A stretch of DNA of 64,000 nucleotides from Moraxella sp035181385 (lineage in GTDB: Bacteria > Pseudomonadota > Gammaproteobacteria > Pseudomonadales > Moraxellaceae): assembly GCF_035181385.1 (NCBI RefSeq), contig NZ_JAXCJK010000001.1, positions 496,001-560,000 of the forward strand, given 5' to 3'. This document shows, piece by piece, positions 37,616-45,821 of the stretch. How positions within the stretch are numbered: the stretch's first letter is position 1; every line of letters starts with the position of its first letter. Made by a program: the position numbers and the translations under genes. The notes beneath the pieces were generated by a model. That model made no database searches, was not told the origin of the DNA, and saw nothing but the letters and a program-made list of their open reading frames with translations.

Positions 37616-40417
37616 TTAAAATGGCGTACCAATAAAAAAGTGTAGCTTGACAGAGTGCTTATCTTCTTTCACACCTGTAGCCACATCAACTCGGACTTGA
37701 CCAACGGGCGACGCATAACGAATACCAAGCCCTGCCCCAATCTTGGTTTCATTGCTAAAATCCTTGTTGTAGGCATTACCCACATCAGCAAATGCAGCCA
37801 CACGCAAACCATTCATCACCTCATAGTTGTACTCACCACTGACTACCGCAAGTGCTTGACCACCTGTCAAATAGCCTTTATTAGAAATGGGCGAAAGAGT
37901 TTCATAATTATAACCACGAATGCTTTGGTCGCCACCTGCAAAAAACCGCAATTTATAAGGCACAGCATTAAAATTATCCGCCCACAAATAACCCAGATTC
38001 AGACTGCCGATGACCTGATGTGCACGATTTTTGCCATAGGCATTATCACCAAAACTGTACACACCACCCAAACCCATACGAGCAATCGCCATGTTGGTGT
38101 CTGTAAGCAAACTTTTTGCACCTGCTTCTAATGAATAACTTTGGCGATAACCACGCATAGGATTGACAGGATTATCGGTAATGGTCTTACTGATGGCAAA
38201 ACCTGCCAACAATGCCTTTTGGATTGGTTTACCATCAAGAAAATGCACTGGTAAATCTTTCCATGATTTTGTAGGTTCGCCTGTTTTTAGTCTATCTAAA
38301 CGATAACGCAAAGAAAAACTTTTATTCCAACCAGACTGATTAATGATATTGCGACTTAGGCTCTGTTGTAGCGTGCGACTGCTCAGGTTAAATGTACCCT
38401 TTGCACCGCCAATCACCTCATCATCATAGCTTAAAGATGCACGCAGTTTATCATTGATAGGGTGGCTCATAGGTTTGGTGATTGACAGCCCAACCCCTTT
38501 TTTATCTTTAGATAGGCGAATGTCGGCATTTGCCTGATAGCCACTTTTATTAATCAGGTGATGCTCAAACTTGGTAATCAAGCGTGCGCCACTGTCCGAA
38601 CCCCAGCCCAGACCAATTTGTGCATCTCTTGGTTTATCAGTCATGACAAAAACATACAGCGGTACTTTTTTATCAGCATATACCTCCTGTGGGGTTTTAC
38701 GCCCTACCAAAGTCGGTATTTGTATGTCTTTGGCTGCATCAAATTCATCTTTTGATTCATCAGGCAAAATCATCTTCGCTACGCTACTCACCGCATCTGA
38801 GATACGCCCCAACACGCTTCGTGATTTTTTACGACTGTCAGTGATGAGTAGGCGGTCTTCTGGCATGTTATAAAGTCGCTCGGCCTTTTGGGTAACAAGT
38901 GCCAATTTATCTTGTATGACTTGTGATGCACTAAACTCAATCGGTGCAACCTCAGCAACCACCCCATCACCCAAATCCACCACCTGTTTGGTATCATCAG
39001 CCATACCATCATCATTTTCAAAAGCAATATCCTGAGTGCCCGCTTTATTATCTGGCAAAACAGTCTCGGTATTGACAGCATTAAAATAACCTGTGGCCAA
39101 TAAATTACTGCTCAAATCACGCACCGCAACACGATTATAAGCATCACCCATCTCAAAAGTAACCAGTTTTTTAAGCAATTCGGATTTGACAGGAAGTTTA
39201 TTAGGATCAGTGGTTAGCTGACCTGTTTTTTCATCAACAGTAAAAAACACCACATCATCAAAGGAATACTGTTCACCACTATCATAGACCAAACTGACAT
39301 CAGCCACATTATCGGGCAAAATGACATCCGCCGAATTATTCAGCCATCTGCCATCAAAGTATCCTTGCTCAGCACTTGCGTCAACAATAGCAGACTTGAC
39401 AGCTTCATAATTACCATGATGAAAAACATCATCTTGGGTGAGTTTTGCTTCTTTAACCGCCTTTTGATAGGCCGTATTATGTTTTCCATCGCCACGCACT
39501 TCCAAAGCCTGATTTGAGATACGCACAGGCTCGCCAATGTCGTTAATAATAATACCAACTTTGCCAGCATCTACTTTGACAATCTGAAAATCCACTTCAT
39601 AATAACCAACCGCTCGTGCCGCTGTATCAACCGCTTGGCGTAAGCGTGGCAAAGCACTATTAAAATCCGACACGCTCTCAGCAGCCATATCTTCAAGCAT
39701 GGCTTTGATATTAGCGATGGGTTCTTTTGTGAGTTCGCTACGGCTCATCTTGACAATTTTTCCATCAGCTTCGATATCCAAATCTATACCTTGGCTTTTA
39801 CTGATTGGCGTCGCACCATCAGCATGATAAAATTCGGTCTCTAAACGCACCACCGCATCCACACCATCATTAAATAGCTTGTTGTATAGGCGTTTAATGG
39901 CATTTGGTTTTTTGATTTGCTCTTCTTGAATGACAGGCTCTATCAAATCACGATGCGATGATTTTTTGTATTTTGGAATACGATTGGTCAGGTCAGAACT
40001 TTCTTGGGCATTTTTGGTGATATTCTTTCCTTGAATATCATCTGGCGTTGGTAATTGTGCAACAGCATCAATGTCCAGCCCCACAGGTGGCCGTTTATCA
40101 TCAAGGCGAGACACTAAAGACGCATCAGCGGAGTCTAAGATGAGTGGGTTTTCTTGAGTAGCATTGTGTAGGCGTGCTTCAATTTGTGCTGGTGTATAAA
40201 GTAAGACATCAGCAATCACTTGTGCTGATTGGGCAGTTTCCTCATCCAATAAAGCTTTTGGCTTACCGATGAGTTTGGCTTGGTGATCATCAGCTGTATT
40301 TGCCCATGCTTGCTGAGCCGAGCAAATGATTGCCGTTGATAATGCCGTGTACAAAAAGGATTTTTTTTGCCCTTGTCCACATTTGCTCTTGTTTGTTTTC
40401 GCCACACCCACCGCCAT
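37616..40417 (-). CDS. tamA: outer-membrane translocation protein TamA (Omp85 family)
   Basis: A 933-residue Omp85-family protein with a signal peptide (KKSFLYTALSTAIICSAQQAWA). A long linker (about 40-180) precedes POTRA-like domains (about 185-470, for example DVFHHGNYEAVKSAIVDASAEQGYFDGRW). A further insert (about 475-600) comes before the C-terminal 16-strand barrel, which contains the lid-lock motif FAGGDQSIRGYNYETLSP and ends in a terminal Phe. E. coli TamA is 577 residues, so over 300 residues here are extra. It pairs with tamB. Confidence 0.9.
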   Translation of the reverse strand: MAVGVAKTNKSKCGQGQKKSFLYTALSTAIICSAQQAWANTADDHQAKLIGKPKALLDEETAQSAQVIADVLLYTPAQIEARLHNATQENPLILDSADASLVSRLDDKRPPVGLDIDAVAQLPTPDDIQGKNITKNAQESSDLTNRIPKYKKSSHRDLIEPVIQEEQIKKPNAIKRLYNKLFNDGVDAVVRLETEFYHADGATPISKSQGIDLDIEADGKIVKMSRSELTKEPIANIKAMLEDMAAESVSDFNSALPRLRQAVDTAARAVGYYEVDFQIVKVDAGKVGIIINDIGEPVRISNQALEVRGDGKHNTAYQKAVKEAKLTQDDVFHHGNYEAVKSAIVDASAEQGYFDGRWLNNSADVILPDNVADVSLVYDSGEQYSFDDVVFFTVDEKTGQLTTDPNKLPVKSELLKKLVTFEMGDAYNRVAVRDLSSNLLATGYFNAVNTETVLPDNKAGTQDIAFENDDGMADDTKQVVDLGDGVVAEVAPIEFSASQVIQDKLALVTQKAERLYNMPEDRLLITDSRKKSRSVLGRISDAVSSVAKMILPDESKDEFDAAKDIQIPTLVGRKTPQEVYADKKVPLYVFVMTDKPRDAQIGLGWGSDSGARLITKFEHHLINKSGYQANADIRLSKDKKGVGLSITKPMSHPINDKLRASLSYDDEVIGGAKGTFNLSSRTLQQSLSRNIINQSGWNKSFSLRYRLDRLKTGEPTKSWKDLPVHFLDGKPIQKALLAGFAISKTITDNPVNPMRGYRQSYSLEAGAKSLLTDTNMAIARMGLGGVYSFGDNAYGKNRAHQVIGSLNLGYLWADNFNAVPYKLRFFAGGDQSIRGYNYETLSPISNKGYLTGGQALAVVSGEYNYEVMNGLRVAAFADVGNAYNKDFSNETKIGAGLGIRYASPVGQVRVDVATGVKEDKHSVKLHFFIGTPF

Positions 40418-40561
40418 TTTAACAAACCTTTAAAAGATTAAAAAAATAATAAAACAACAAAATATTTTTTAAAAGAACTTAAAAAATAAACACAAATTAA
40501 AAATACCTGCTATTATAACAAATCAATTAGGATTAACAATCACTTATTATTGATTTTAGCC

Positions 40562-41899
40562 ATGGCATCACAATTTTCCTTATTCAAACATCGCCGCTTT
40601 AACGCCATGTTTTTTACACAGTTTTTTGGTGCTTTTAATGATAATGTGTTCAAGCAAGCACTCATTCTCATTTTAACTTATGTTGCCGCCAGCAAGATGG
40701 GTATGAAAGTCAGCCTGCTGAACAATCTAGCAGCATTATTATTCATATTACCATATTTTTTATTTTCAGCATTGGCAGGACAAATCGCTGATAAATATGA
40801 AAAGACTGCCCTTACTCAGAGTGTCAAGCTCTTAGAAGTCATGATTATGTTGCTTGCTGGTGTGGGATTTTGGTTTGAAATTTATTGGTTGTTATTCGTT
40901 TCTTTGTTTTTAATGGGGGCGCAGTCTGCTTTTTTTGGACCGATTAAATATGCGTATTTGCCAGCAATGCTACAAAAAGATGAGCTGGTTGGTGCAAACG
41001 GACTGTTCCAAACAGGCACAAGTCTTGCCATATTAACAGGCATGATAACAGCAGGCATACTAACCCAGCTCAATGATTCCACGCTTTGGCTTATCATGAC
41101 GACTTTGTTGATGGCAATTGCAGGCTATATTGCATCAAAATTCATGCCAAAAACACCAACAACCACCAAGAACCTGACGATAAACTATAATATTGTCAGC
41201 AGTAGCATTGACATCATCAAATATTTATACAGCTTACCCTTATTGTTTTTTGTCATCATCGGTAGCAGTTGGTTTTGGTTTTACGGTGCAACTTTTCTCA
41301 CCCAAACGCCAGAATTTAGCAAAGTCATATTGCACGGCAACGAATCGGTGGTAATTTTATTACTCACACTTTTTTCTGTTGGCACGGCATTAGGCTCGCT
41401 GGTTTGTAAAACCTTGACCAAAAATCAAGTCGGTCTACGCTTATTGCCAATTGGCATCATTGGATTGAGTGTTTTTGCTATTGATTTGTATTTTTCGTTA
41501 TCAGATATCTCTAACATTCCCACTAATACCATCTACGGTATTAACGAGCTTTTAACAGTTTCTGGCACTTGGCGTATATTTGCTGATTTATTTTTACTTG
41601 GTGTATTTGGTGGCGTATATATCGTACCAATGTATGCCTTTGTACAATCTTATGCACCCACGAGCCACCGCTCACGCATTATTGGTGCGAACAATATTTT
41701 TAATGCAATTTTTATGGTTGGGTCAGCGATTTTTTCTATTATTGTTTTAAGCGTGTTAAATCTTGGCCTGCCTATGCTATTTTTGATTTGTGGTGTGATG
41801 AATGCACTGTTTGGGATTTTTTTATATCAAAAACTTAAGCACCACAAAGACAGCATGATGCCAAGTGATGACAACGCCTCATCTGCCTATACCAAGTAA
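40562..41899 (+). CDS. MFS transporter, LplT-like (lysophospholipid transporter)
   Basis: A 445-residue major-facilitator protein with about twelve hydrophobic segments. The N-terminus FKHRRFNAMFFTQFFGAFNDNVFKQAL and the loop LAGQIADKYEKTALTQ, then GAQSAFFGPIKYAYLPAMLQKDELVGANGLFQ, resemble LplT, the inner-membrane flippase that feeds lysophospholipids to the Aas acyltransferase. No aas gene is next to it. The frame opens at a TTG at 40550, and the ATG at 40562 is preferred. No clear ribosome-binding site is visible. Confidence 0.78.
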   Translation: MASQFSLFKHRRFNAMFFTQFFGAFNDNVFKQALILILTYVAASKMGMKVSLLNNLAALLFILPYFLFSALAGQIADKYEKTALTQSVKLLEVMIMLLAGVGFWFEIYWLLFVSLFLMGAQSAFFGPIKYAYLPAMLQKDELVGANGLFQTGTSLAILTGMITAGILTQLNDSTLWLIMTTLLMAIAGYIASKFMPKTPTTTKNLTINYNIVSSSIDIIKYLYSLPLLFFVIIGSSWFWFYGATFLTQTPEFSKVILHGNESVVILLLTLFSVGTALGSLVCKTLTKNQVGLRLLPIGIIGLSVFAIDLYFSLSDISNIPTNTIYGINELLTVSGTWRIFADLFLLGVFGGVYIVPMYAFVQSYAPTSHRSRIIGANNIFNAIFMVGSAIFSIIVLSVLNLGLPMLFLICGVMNALFGIFLYQKLKHHKDSMMPSDDNASSAYTK

Positions 41900-42036
41900 G
41901 TCAAGTAAGCTAAGTTACAGTTAGGTAATATTTAGCGACCAAACTCTTGTAAAATTTATCAACCTATTAAAGTAAATCTGTTATCATTGGAAAAATTTTG
42001 TCCAACTTTATCATTAAAACTTATGAGGAAAAATTC

Positions 42037-42912
42037 ATGAACAAGCTTACCGCCTTAGCTTTAAGCCTAACCCTTTTAAATGTTGGCATTGCACACGCCA
42101 CCTCCAAAGCCAACACTGGCACCACCGCTGTATTGGGCAAATCTCAAGCACCCAGCCCAATCATGCGTGGCGAAATTACCACCGCCATTGTCAATGAGGG
42201 TGCTGCCGACTTGCTTAGCACACCCATCAAAGGCCTACCAACGCCAAAAACACAGGTTAATAGCATCAAGCAAGTCCCAACGGTTCTAACTTTAGCCAAC
42301 AAGTCAGGCAGCCTTGTGCTTGACACGACACTTATGGATGAGTTCATTACCATGGTATCGCCAAATGCACGCCATTATCCACCAAGTTTCCCAAATGCCA
42401 CCGCTGAATATCTGGCCAAACAAAACATCAAACATCTATCAGATTGGATTGAGCCATATGCCAATGCTACCGATGCGTCATTTGAAGTTGTCTTGCGTGC
42501 TGCCAAGCTAAATGGTATTGCCCGCAATCTGAATGTTGGCAATGATTATTCCGTGCGTGCCTCTAAACACATGCAAAAAGCACTACGCTTACAACCAAGC
42601 CACGATGAGGCTAATTTTTTGCTTGGTATGATGCTAAGCGAGGCAGGCGGTTTTGCTGAAGGCAAGAAATACTTAGAAAAAGCAGCATCTTTAGGGTATA
42701 CCGAGGCCGAGCAGAGTCTTGCTCAGGCTGACTTATTAAATGACAAAAAAAGTCTTGCTCTTAGTCGTCTAAAAAAACTACAAACACAACATCCATCTAA
42801 TGCCCAAATATCAGAACAAATTCGCATTATTGAAGAAGGTGGCTATTACATCTGGCGTACCGACAACAAACCCTTAAACATCAAACCTGTACAACCAGTA
42901 ATCAATCCATGA
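42037..42912 (+). CDS. exported tetratricopeptide-repeat protein, function unknown
   Basis: A 291-residue protein with a signal peptide (MNKLTALALSLTLLNVGIAHA). A low-complexity S/T/P/A-rich region (about 22-95) is followed by helical repeats: MQKALRLQPSHDEANFLLGMMLSEAGGFAEGKKYLEKAASLGY and a second unit to about residue 265 fit TPR spacing. It is presumably periplasmic and involved in protein contacts. GAGGAAAAATTC precedes the ATG at 42037, so the upstream in-frame start at 41998 is not used. I do not recognise a specific family. Confidence 0.68.
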   Translation: MNKLTALALSLTLLNVGIAHATSKANTGTTAVLGKSQAPSPIMRGEITTAIVNEGAADLLSTPIKGLPTPKTQVNSIKQVPTVLTLANKSGSLVLDTTLMDEFITMVSPNARHYPPSFPNATAEYLAKQNIKHLSDWIEPYANATDASFEVVLRAAKLNGIARNLNVGNDYSVRASKHMQKALRLQPSHDEANFLLGMMLSEAGGFAEGKKYLEKAASLGYTEAEQSLAQADLLNDKKSLALSRLKKLQTQHPSNAQISEQIRIIEEGGYYIWRTDNKPLNIKPVQPVINP

Positions 42913-42937
42913 TATTAAATCGGCAATATTGATGAAT

Positions 42938-42973
42938 AAATCCGTCTTGGCACACCATGGCTAAGACGGATTT
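42938..42973 (+). terminator. hairpin downstream of the TPR gene
   Basis: AAATCCGTCTT / AAGACGGATTT stem of 11 base pairs with a 14-base loop. The T-run after it is short, so termination may be weak. Confidence 0.55.
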
Positions 42974-43042
42974 ACTTAACTTAATTTTTATTTTAAAGTT
43001 ATTAAAGTTTTAAACCAATCTTTATCTTTATCCCATAAAAAT

Positions 43043-43071
43043 AAGAAAAGCCCTAAAATTGGGCTTTTCTT
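43043..43071. terminator. bidirectional intrinsic terminator, rplI side
   Basis: AAGAAAAGCCC / GGGCTTTTCTT stem of 11 base pairs with a 7-base loop. It lies 26 bases past the rplI stop and ends the leftward ribosomal operon as well as rightward transcription. Confidence 0.85.
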
Positions 43072-43096
43072 ATTTACTGACTATCTTTGTCTAAGA

Positions 43097-43573
43097 TTAT
43101 TCATCATCTTCATCAGCGACTGGTGCATCTTCTGACAAAATGGTTACCAAAATTTCTGCTGAAATATCATGGTGAAGTTGAATGGTAACCTTGTACTCAC
43201 CTACTTGACGGAAAGGACCATCTGGTAATTTAACTTCAACACGGTCAACTTCAAGGCCAGACTTCGTCAGTGCATCAGCAATATCACGAGTACCGATAGA
43301 ACCAAATAGCTTGCCTTCATCACCAGATTTGGCACGCATGATGACATTGACATCAGCCAAGGCATCGGCACGCTTTTGAGCTTCTGCCAATTCTTGAGCT
43401 TCAACAGCTTCTAGCTCAGCACGACGAGCTTCAAACTTAGCAATATTCGCTTCATTTGCTGGTAGTGCTTTGCCTTGTGGGATTAGGTAGTTACGACCAT
43501 AACCTGCCTTTACATCAACTGTCTCACCAAGTTTACCAAGATTAACGACACGCTGTAATAGAATAACTTGCAT
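43097..43573 (-). CDS. rplI: 50S ribosomal protein L9
   Basis: A 158-residue L9 beginning MQVILLQRVVNLGKLGETVDVKAGYGRNYLIPQGKA, the family signature. It has a long connecting helix (about 40-75) and a C-terminal domain (SIGTRDIADALTKSGLEVDR). The tail DAPVADEDDE is acidic and longer than in E. coli (149 residues). Last gene of rpsF-rpsR-rplI. Confidence 0.97.
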   Translation of the reverse strand: MQVILLQRVVNLGKLGETVDVKAGYGRNYLIPQGKALPANEANIAKFEARRAELEAVEAQELAEAQKRADALADVNVIMRAKSGDEGKLFGSIGTRDIADALTKSGLEVDRVEVKLPDGPFRQVGEYKVTIQLHHDISAEILVTILSEDAPVADEDDE

Positions 43574-43589
43574 GATTTATCTCCGTTAA

Positions 43590-43817
43590 TTACTTGTGGT
43601 TGTCGGTATATGGCAATAGTGCCAAATAACGAGCTTGTTTGATGGCAACTGCCAATTGACGCTGATATTTATTAGAAGTACCAGTGATGCGGCTAGGAAC
43701 AATCTTGCCATTTTCACTGATATATTGTTTTAGCAATTCTACATCTTTATAATCGATATGTGTGATGCCTTCAGCGGTAAAACGACAGAACTTACGACGA
43801 CGATAGAAACGAGCCAT
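43590..43817 (-). CDS. rpsR: 30S ribosomal protein S18
   Basis: A 75-residue S18: FYRRRKFCRFTAEGITHIDYKDVELLKQYISENGKIVPSRITGTSNKYQRQLAVAIKQARYLALLPYT. It binds S6 on the small subunit platform. It is 17 bases after rpsF and 16 before rplI. Confidence 0.98.
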   Translation of the reverse strand: MARFYRRRKFCRFTAEGITHIDYKDVELLKQYISENGKIVPSRITGTSNKYQRQLAVAIKQARYLALLPYTDNHK

Positions 43818-43834
43818 TTAGCTTCTCCTTATAA

Positions 43835-44236
43835 TTATTCGCTGTCAGCAACAACATTCTCACTGTCAGCAGTGCGAACATCGTTACGACGGTTAGCTTT
43901 ACGAGCACGCTTATCTTCAGCTTCTTTCGCCAGTGGCGATTGTTCTGTGATGGCGTTCTCACGGCGGATAACTAAGCTACGAATGATGGCATCGTTGTAC
44001 TTAAACAACTCTTCTAGCTGAGCCAGTGTTGTTTCATTACATTCAATGTTCAAAAGTACATAGTGTGCTTTGTGGATTTTATTGATTGGATACGCCAATT
44101 GACGACGACCCCAATCTTCTAAACGATGGTTTGCACCGCCGTTCTCTTCAACGATAGAACGGTATTTTGTTACCATGTCGGCAACTTGGTTGCTTTGATC
44201 TGGATGTACCAGTAGCACCACTTCATAATGTCTCAT
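43835..44236 (-). CDS. rpsF: 30S ribosomal protein S6
   Basis: A 133-residue S6 starting MRHYEVVLLVHPDQSNQVADMVTKYRSIVEENGG, with LEDWGRRQLAYPINKIHKAHYVLLNIEC. The C-terminal 30 residues are a charged extension, as in many gammaproteobacteria. GGGAG precedes the ATG. First gene of the operon, with a strong upstream promoter. Confidence 0.97.
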   Translation of the reverse strand: MRHYEVVLLVHPDQSNQVADMVTKYRSIVEENGGANHRLEDWGRRQLAYPINKIHKAHYVLLNIECNETTLAQLEELFKYNDAIIRSLVIRRENAITEQSPLAKEAEDKRARKANRRNDVRTADSENVVADSE

Positions 44237-44325
44237 AAGGACTCCCTACGGATTAAAACAGCCGCCATCAGTAATGTTAATGACAGCAAGGAGATGTAAT
44301 TTTTAAGATTTTTAAAAATTACAAG
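44237..44325 (-). promoter_or_regulatory. 5' leader of rpsF-rpsR-rplI, possible S6:S18 autoregulatory element
   Basis: About 88 bases of leader follow the predicted start of transcription. An A/T-rich dyad (AATTTTTAAAAATC...) comes first. A GC-richer segment next to the ATG then reads GATGGCGGCTG...AATCCGTAGG, in which CGG and CCG blocks could pair. S6:S18 complexes repress their own mRNA through such leaders in other bacteria. The match here is only suggestive. Confidence 0.35.
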
Positions 44326-44331
44326 GCGAAA

Positions 44332-44360
44332 ATTATACAGGATCAATTTAAAAAAATCAA
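44332..44360 (-). promoter_or_regulatory. promoter of the rpsF operon
   Basis: Read leftward, TTGATT and a perfect TATAAT are separated by exactly 17 bases, about 95 bases before the rpsF ATG. Confidence 0.75.
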
Positions 44361-44480
44361 GCCTAGAATCAGAATCACTAAAATAAAATGACAACTCAAA
44401 AAAACACAAAGCCCAGCACATGGTCAATCAGACCAAAATAAGCCAACCGAAAGTCAAAAGTAATTTTAAAATTAATTTTA

Positions 44481-44972
44481 TCAGCTCATCACTTGGGTTT
44501 GATCTTTTGCCAATCGGAGTTTTTCCTCTTGAATATGGAGCATCTCTTCGGTTTTGGCTGTTGTGCCTTCAATGACACTTTGAAGCATTTGCCAAATCGC
44601 ACCAATCACCAAAAACACCACAAAAGTCGCCAAAATCGGTAAAGCATTTAATGCCATATCCGTAAAATTTCCCATCAACAGTGAATGAAAAACACTGATC
44701 ATCGCAGGTGCGATAGAGCCAGAATCATCAAAAGTATTTGCTGGGGCAAATAATAAAGACGCCAAAAATATCCAGCTGATACCGCAGATTGAACGCGGTA
44801 AAATTCGTATGACCAAAAACCATAACAACAAAACAAGCACAGACGCAATCACATACACCACAAGTGGTAAGTACTCATCAGGCACACCAGAAACAAGCTT
44901 TGACCACCAAACAATCAAGCTTGCCAAATTTTCACTGATGGCATCTAAAGGCAGGTTTTTAATCCATTCCAT
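44481..44972 (-). CDS. inner-membrane protein of unknown function
   Basis: A 163-residue protein with three or four hydrophobic segments (YLPLVVYVIASVLVLLLWFLVIRIL at about 36-60, ICGISWIFLASLLFA, LPILATFVVFLVIGAIW at about 111-127) and a polar, probably cytoplasmic C-terminal helix rich in E, K and Q (TTAKTEEMLHIQEEKLRLAKDQ) that could form a coiled coil. I do not recognise the family. It lies between ycgL and rpsF on the same strand. Confidence 0.6.
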   Translation of the reverse strand: MEWIKNLPLDAISENLASLIVWWSKLVSGVPDEYLPLVVYVIASVLVLLLWFLVIRILPRSICGISWIFLASLLFAPANTFDDSGSIAPAMISVFHSLLMGNFTDMALNALPILATFVVFLVIGAIWQMLQSVIEGTTAKTEEMLHIQEEKLRLAKDQTQVMS

Positions 44973-45063
44973 AATGTATCGGTTTTAGCAAAATGAATAT
45001 ATTCTAGCACACATTGGCAATATTATTAAAATTATTAAAATTTATTAGCCATTGGCAGCAACA

Positions 45064-45384
45064 TCAATCGTATTTTTTGTCCTGCAATGCTTTGGCTTTT
45101 GCCATTGCCTGTGCTGCCAAAATATCAGCAGGCGGTGCTTGTACATAATAACCCTGTGTCGCCAATTTGGCTTTAACTTCATGAATATCCACTCTGGCCA
45201 ATTTCTCACGAGCATTTAAATCTAAGTGCATGACAAACGACCCAAGTCCTAGTTTTTGGCGAATCTCAGATGGTAAAATACCAAGCCAATCACGTAGCTC
45301 ATCAATGTCATTAGGATAATTTGGGCGGGCAATATATACATACCAACCATCGTTTTTTGCAAATTTATAAACATCACAATGCAT
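45064..45384 (-). CDS. YcgL domain-containing protein
   Basis: A 106-residue protein matching the YcgL family: MHCDVYKFAKNDGWYVYIARPNYPNDIDELRDWLGILPSEIRQKLG then SFVMHLDLNAREKLARVDIHEVKAKLATQGYYVQAPP. The fold is known from structural genomics but the role is not. The 20 residues after the domain (ILAAQAMAKAKALQDKKYD) are helical and charged. Confidence 0.83.
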   Translation of the reverse strand: MHCDVYKFAKNDGWYVYIARPNYPNDIDELRDWLGILPSEIRQKLGLGSFVMHLDLNAREKLARVDIHEVKAKLATQGYYVQAPPADILAAQAMAKAKALQDKKYD

Positions 45385-45469
45385 AGTAAAGCTCTTTTTG
45401 TCAGATTTTGTATTGGTTTTTTATTTTAAGAACATTTTAAAGCATTTTTAAAAAAAATAAAAATTTTAC

Positions 45470-45498
45470 TTGTAAATTTGCAAAATATTTTTCATAAT
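45470..45498 (+). promoter_or_regulatory. promoter of the gcv transcript
   Basis: TTGTAA and CATAAT with a 17-base spacer lie just upstream of the first glycine aptamer, so the riboswitch would begin at about +10. Confidence 0.6.
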
Positions 45499-45511
45499 AG
45501 AGTTGCCTGAT

Positions 45512-45587
45512 TTTTTTAGGAGAGCGTGATTTTTAATCACCACCGAAGGCGTAAACACCCTATAATCGCTCAGGTAAACGGACTGAA
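45512..45587 (+). promoter_or_regulatory. glycine riboswitch, aptamer 1
   Basis: A glycine aptamer: GGAGAGCG at the 5' side, ACCACCGAAGGCGTAAAC in the middle and CGCTCAGGTAAACGGACTG at the 3' side are the conserved core blocks. The outer P1 stem forms between the T-run at 45511-45517 and the A-run after GGACTG. The position upstream of gcvT fits the known role of activating glycine catabolism when glycine is high. Confidence 0.9.
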
Positions 45588-45669
45588 AAAACAAGTTTAC
45601 ATTACATATTACAATACTACACTTAACTACACTTAGGTAAGTGAGTAATTAGTATGACAAACAAGGCAA

Positions 45670-45768
45670 TTCTGGAGAGCGGTACATTCTACCCACCGAA
45701 GGGAAAAAGGTGTTTTTGTTTTTAGTAAACCTACTCAAACACTGAAAATCTCAGGTAAATGGACAGAA
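45670..45768 (+). promoter_or_regulatory. glycine riboswitch, aptamer 2
   Basis: A second glycine aptamer: CTGGAGAGCGG, then CCCACCGAAGGGAAAAAGG, then AATCTCAGGTAAATGGACAGAA. P1 pairs TTCTG with CAGAA. Its P3-side arm (45709-45745) is longer than in aptamer 1. It lies about 50 bases before the gcvT ATG. No terminator hairpin with a U-run is obvious, so control may act on translation or transcript stability. Confidence 0.88.
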
Positions 45769-45821
45769 AGGGGCAAATGATGGGTTTTTCCGTCACAACT
45801 TTTTTTGCCTAAGGAAATCTT

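Noticed and set aside
37655..38131. 158-codon rightward frame inside tamA
   Set aside because: It is antisense to the Omp85 barrel region, with no start context or recognisable protein.
45654..45725. 23-codon open frame (starts MTNKAILESG) across the second glycine aptamer
   Set aside because: It overlaps the conserved aptamer core, lacks a good ribosome-binding site, and its content is fully explained by the RNA structure.
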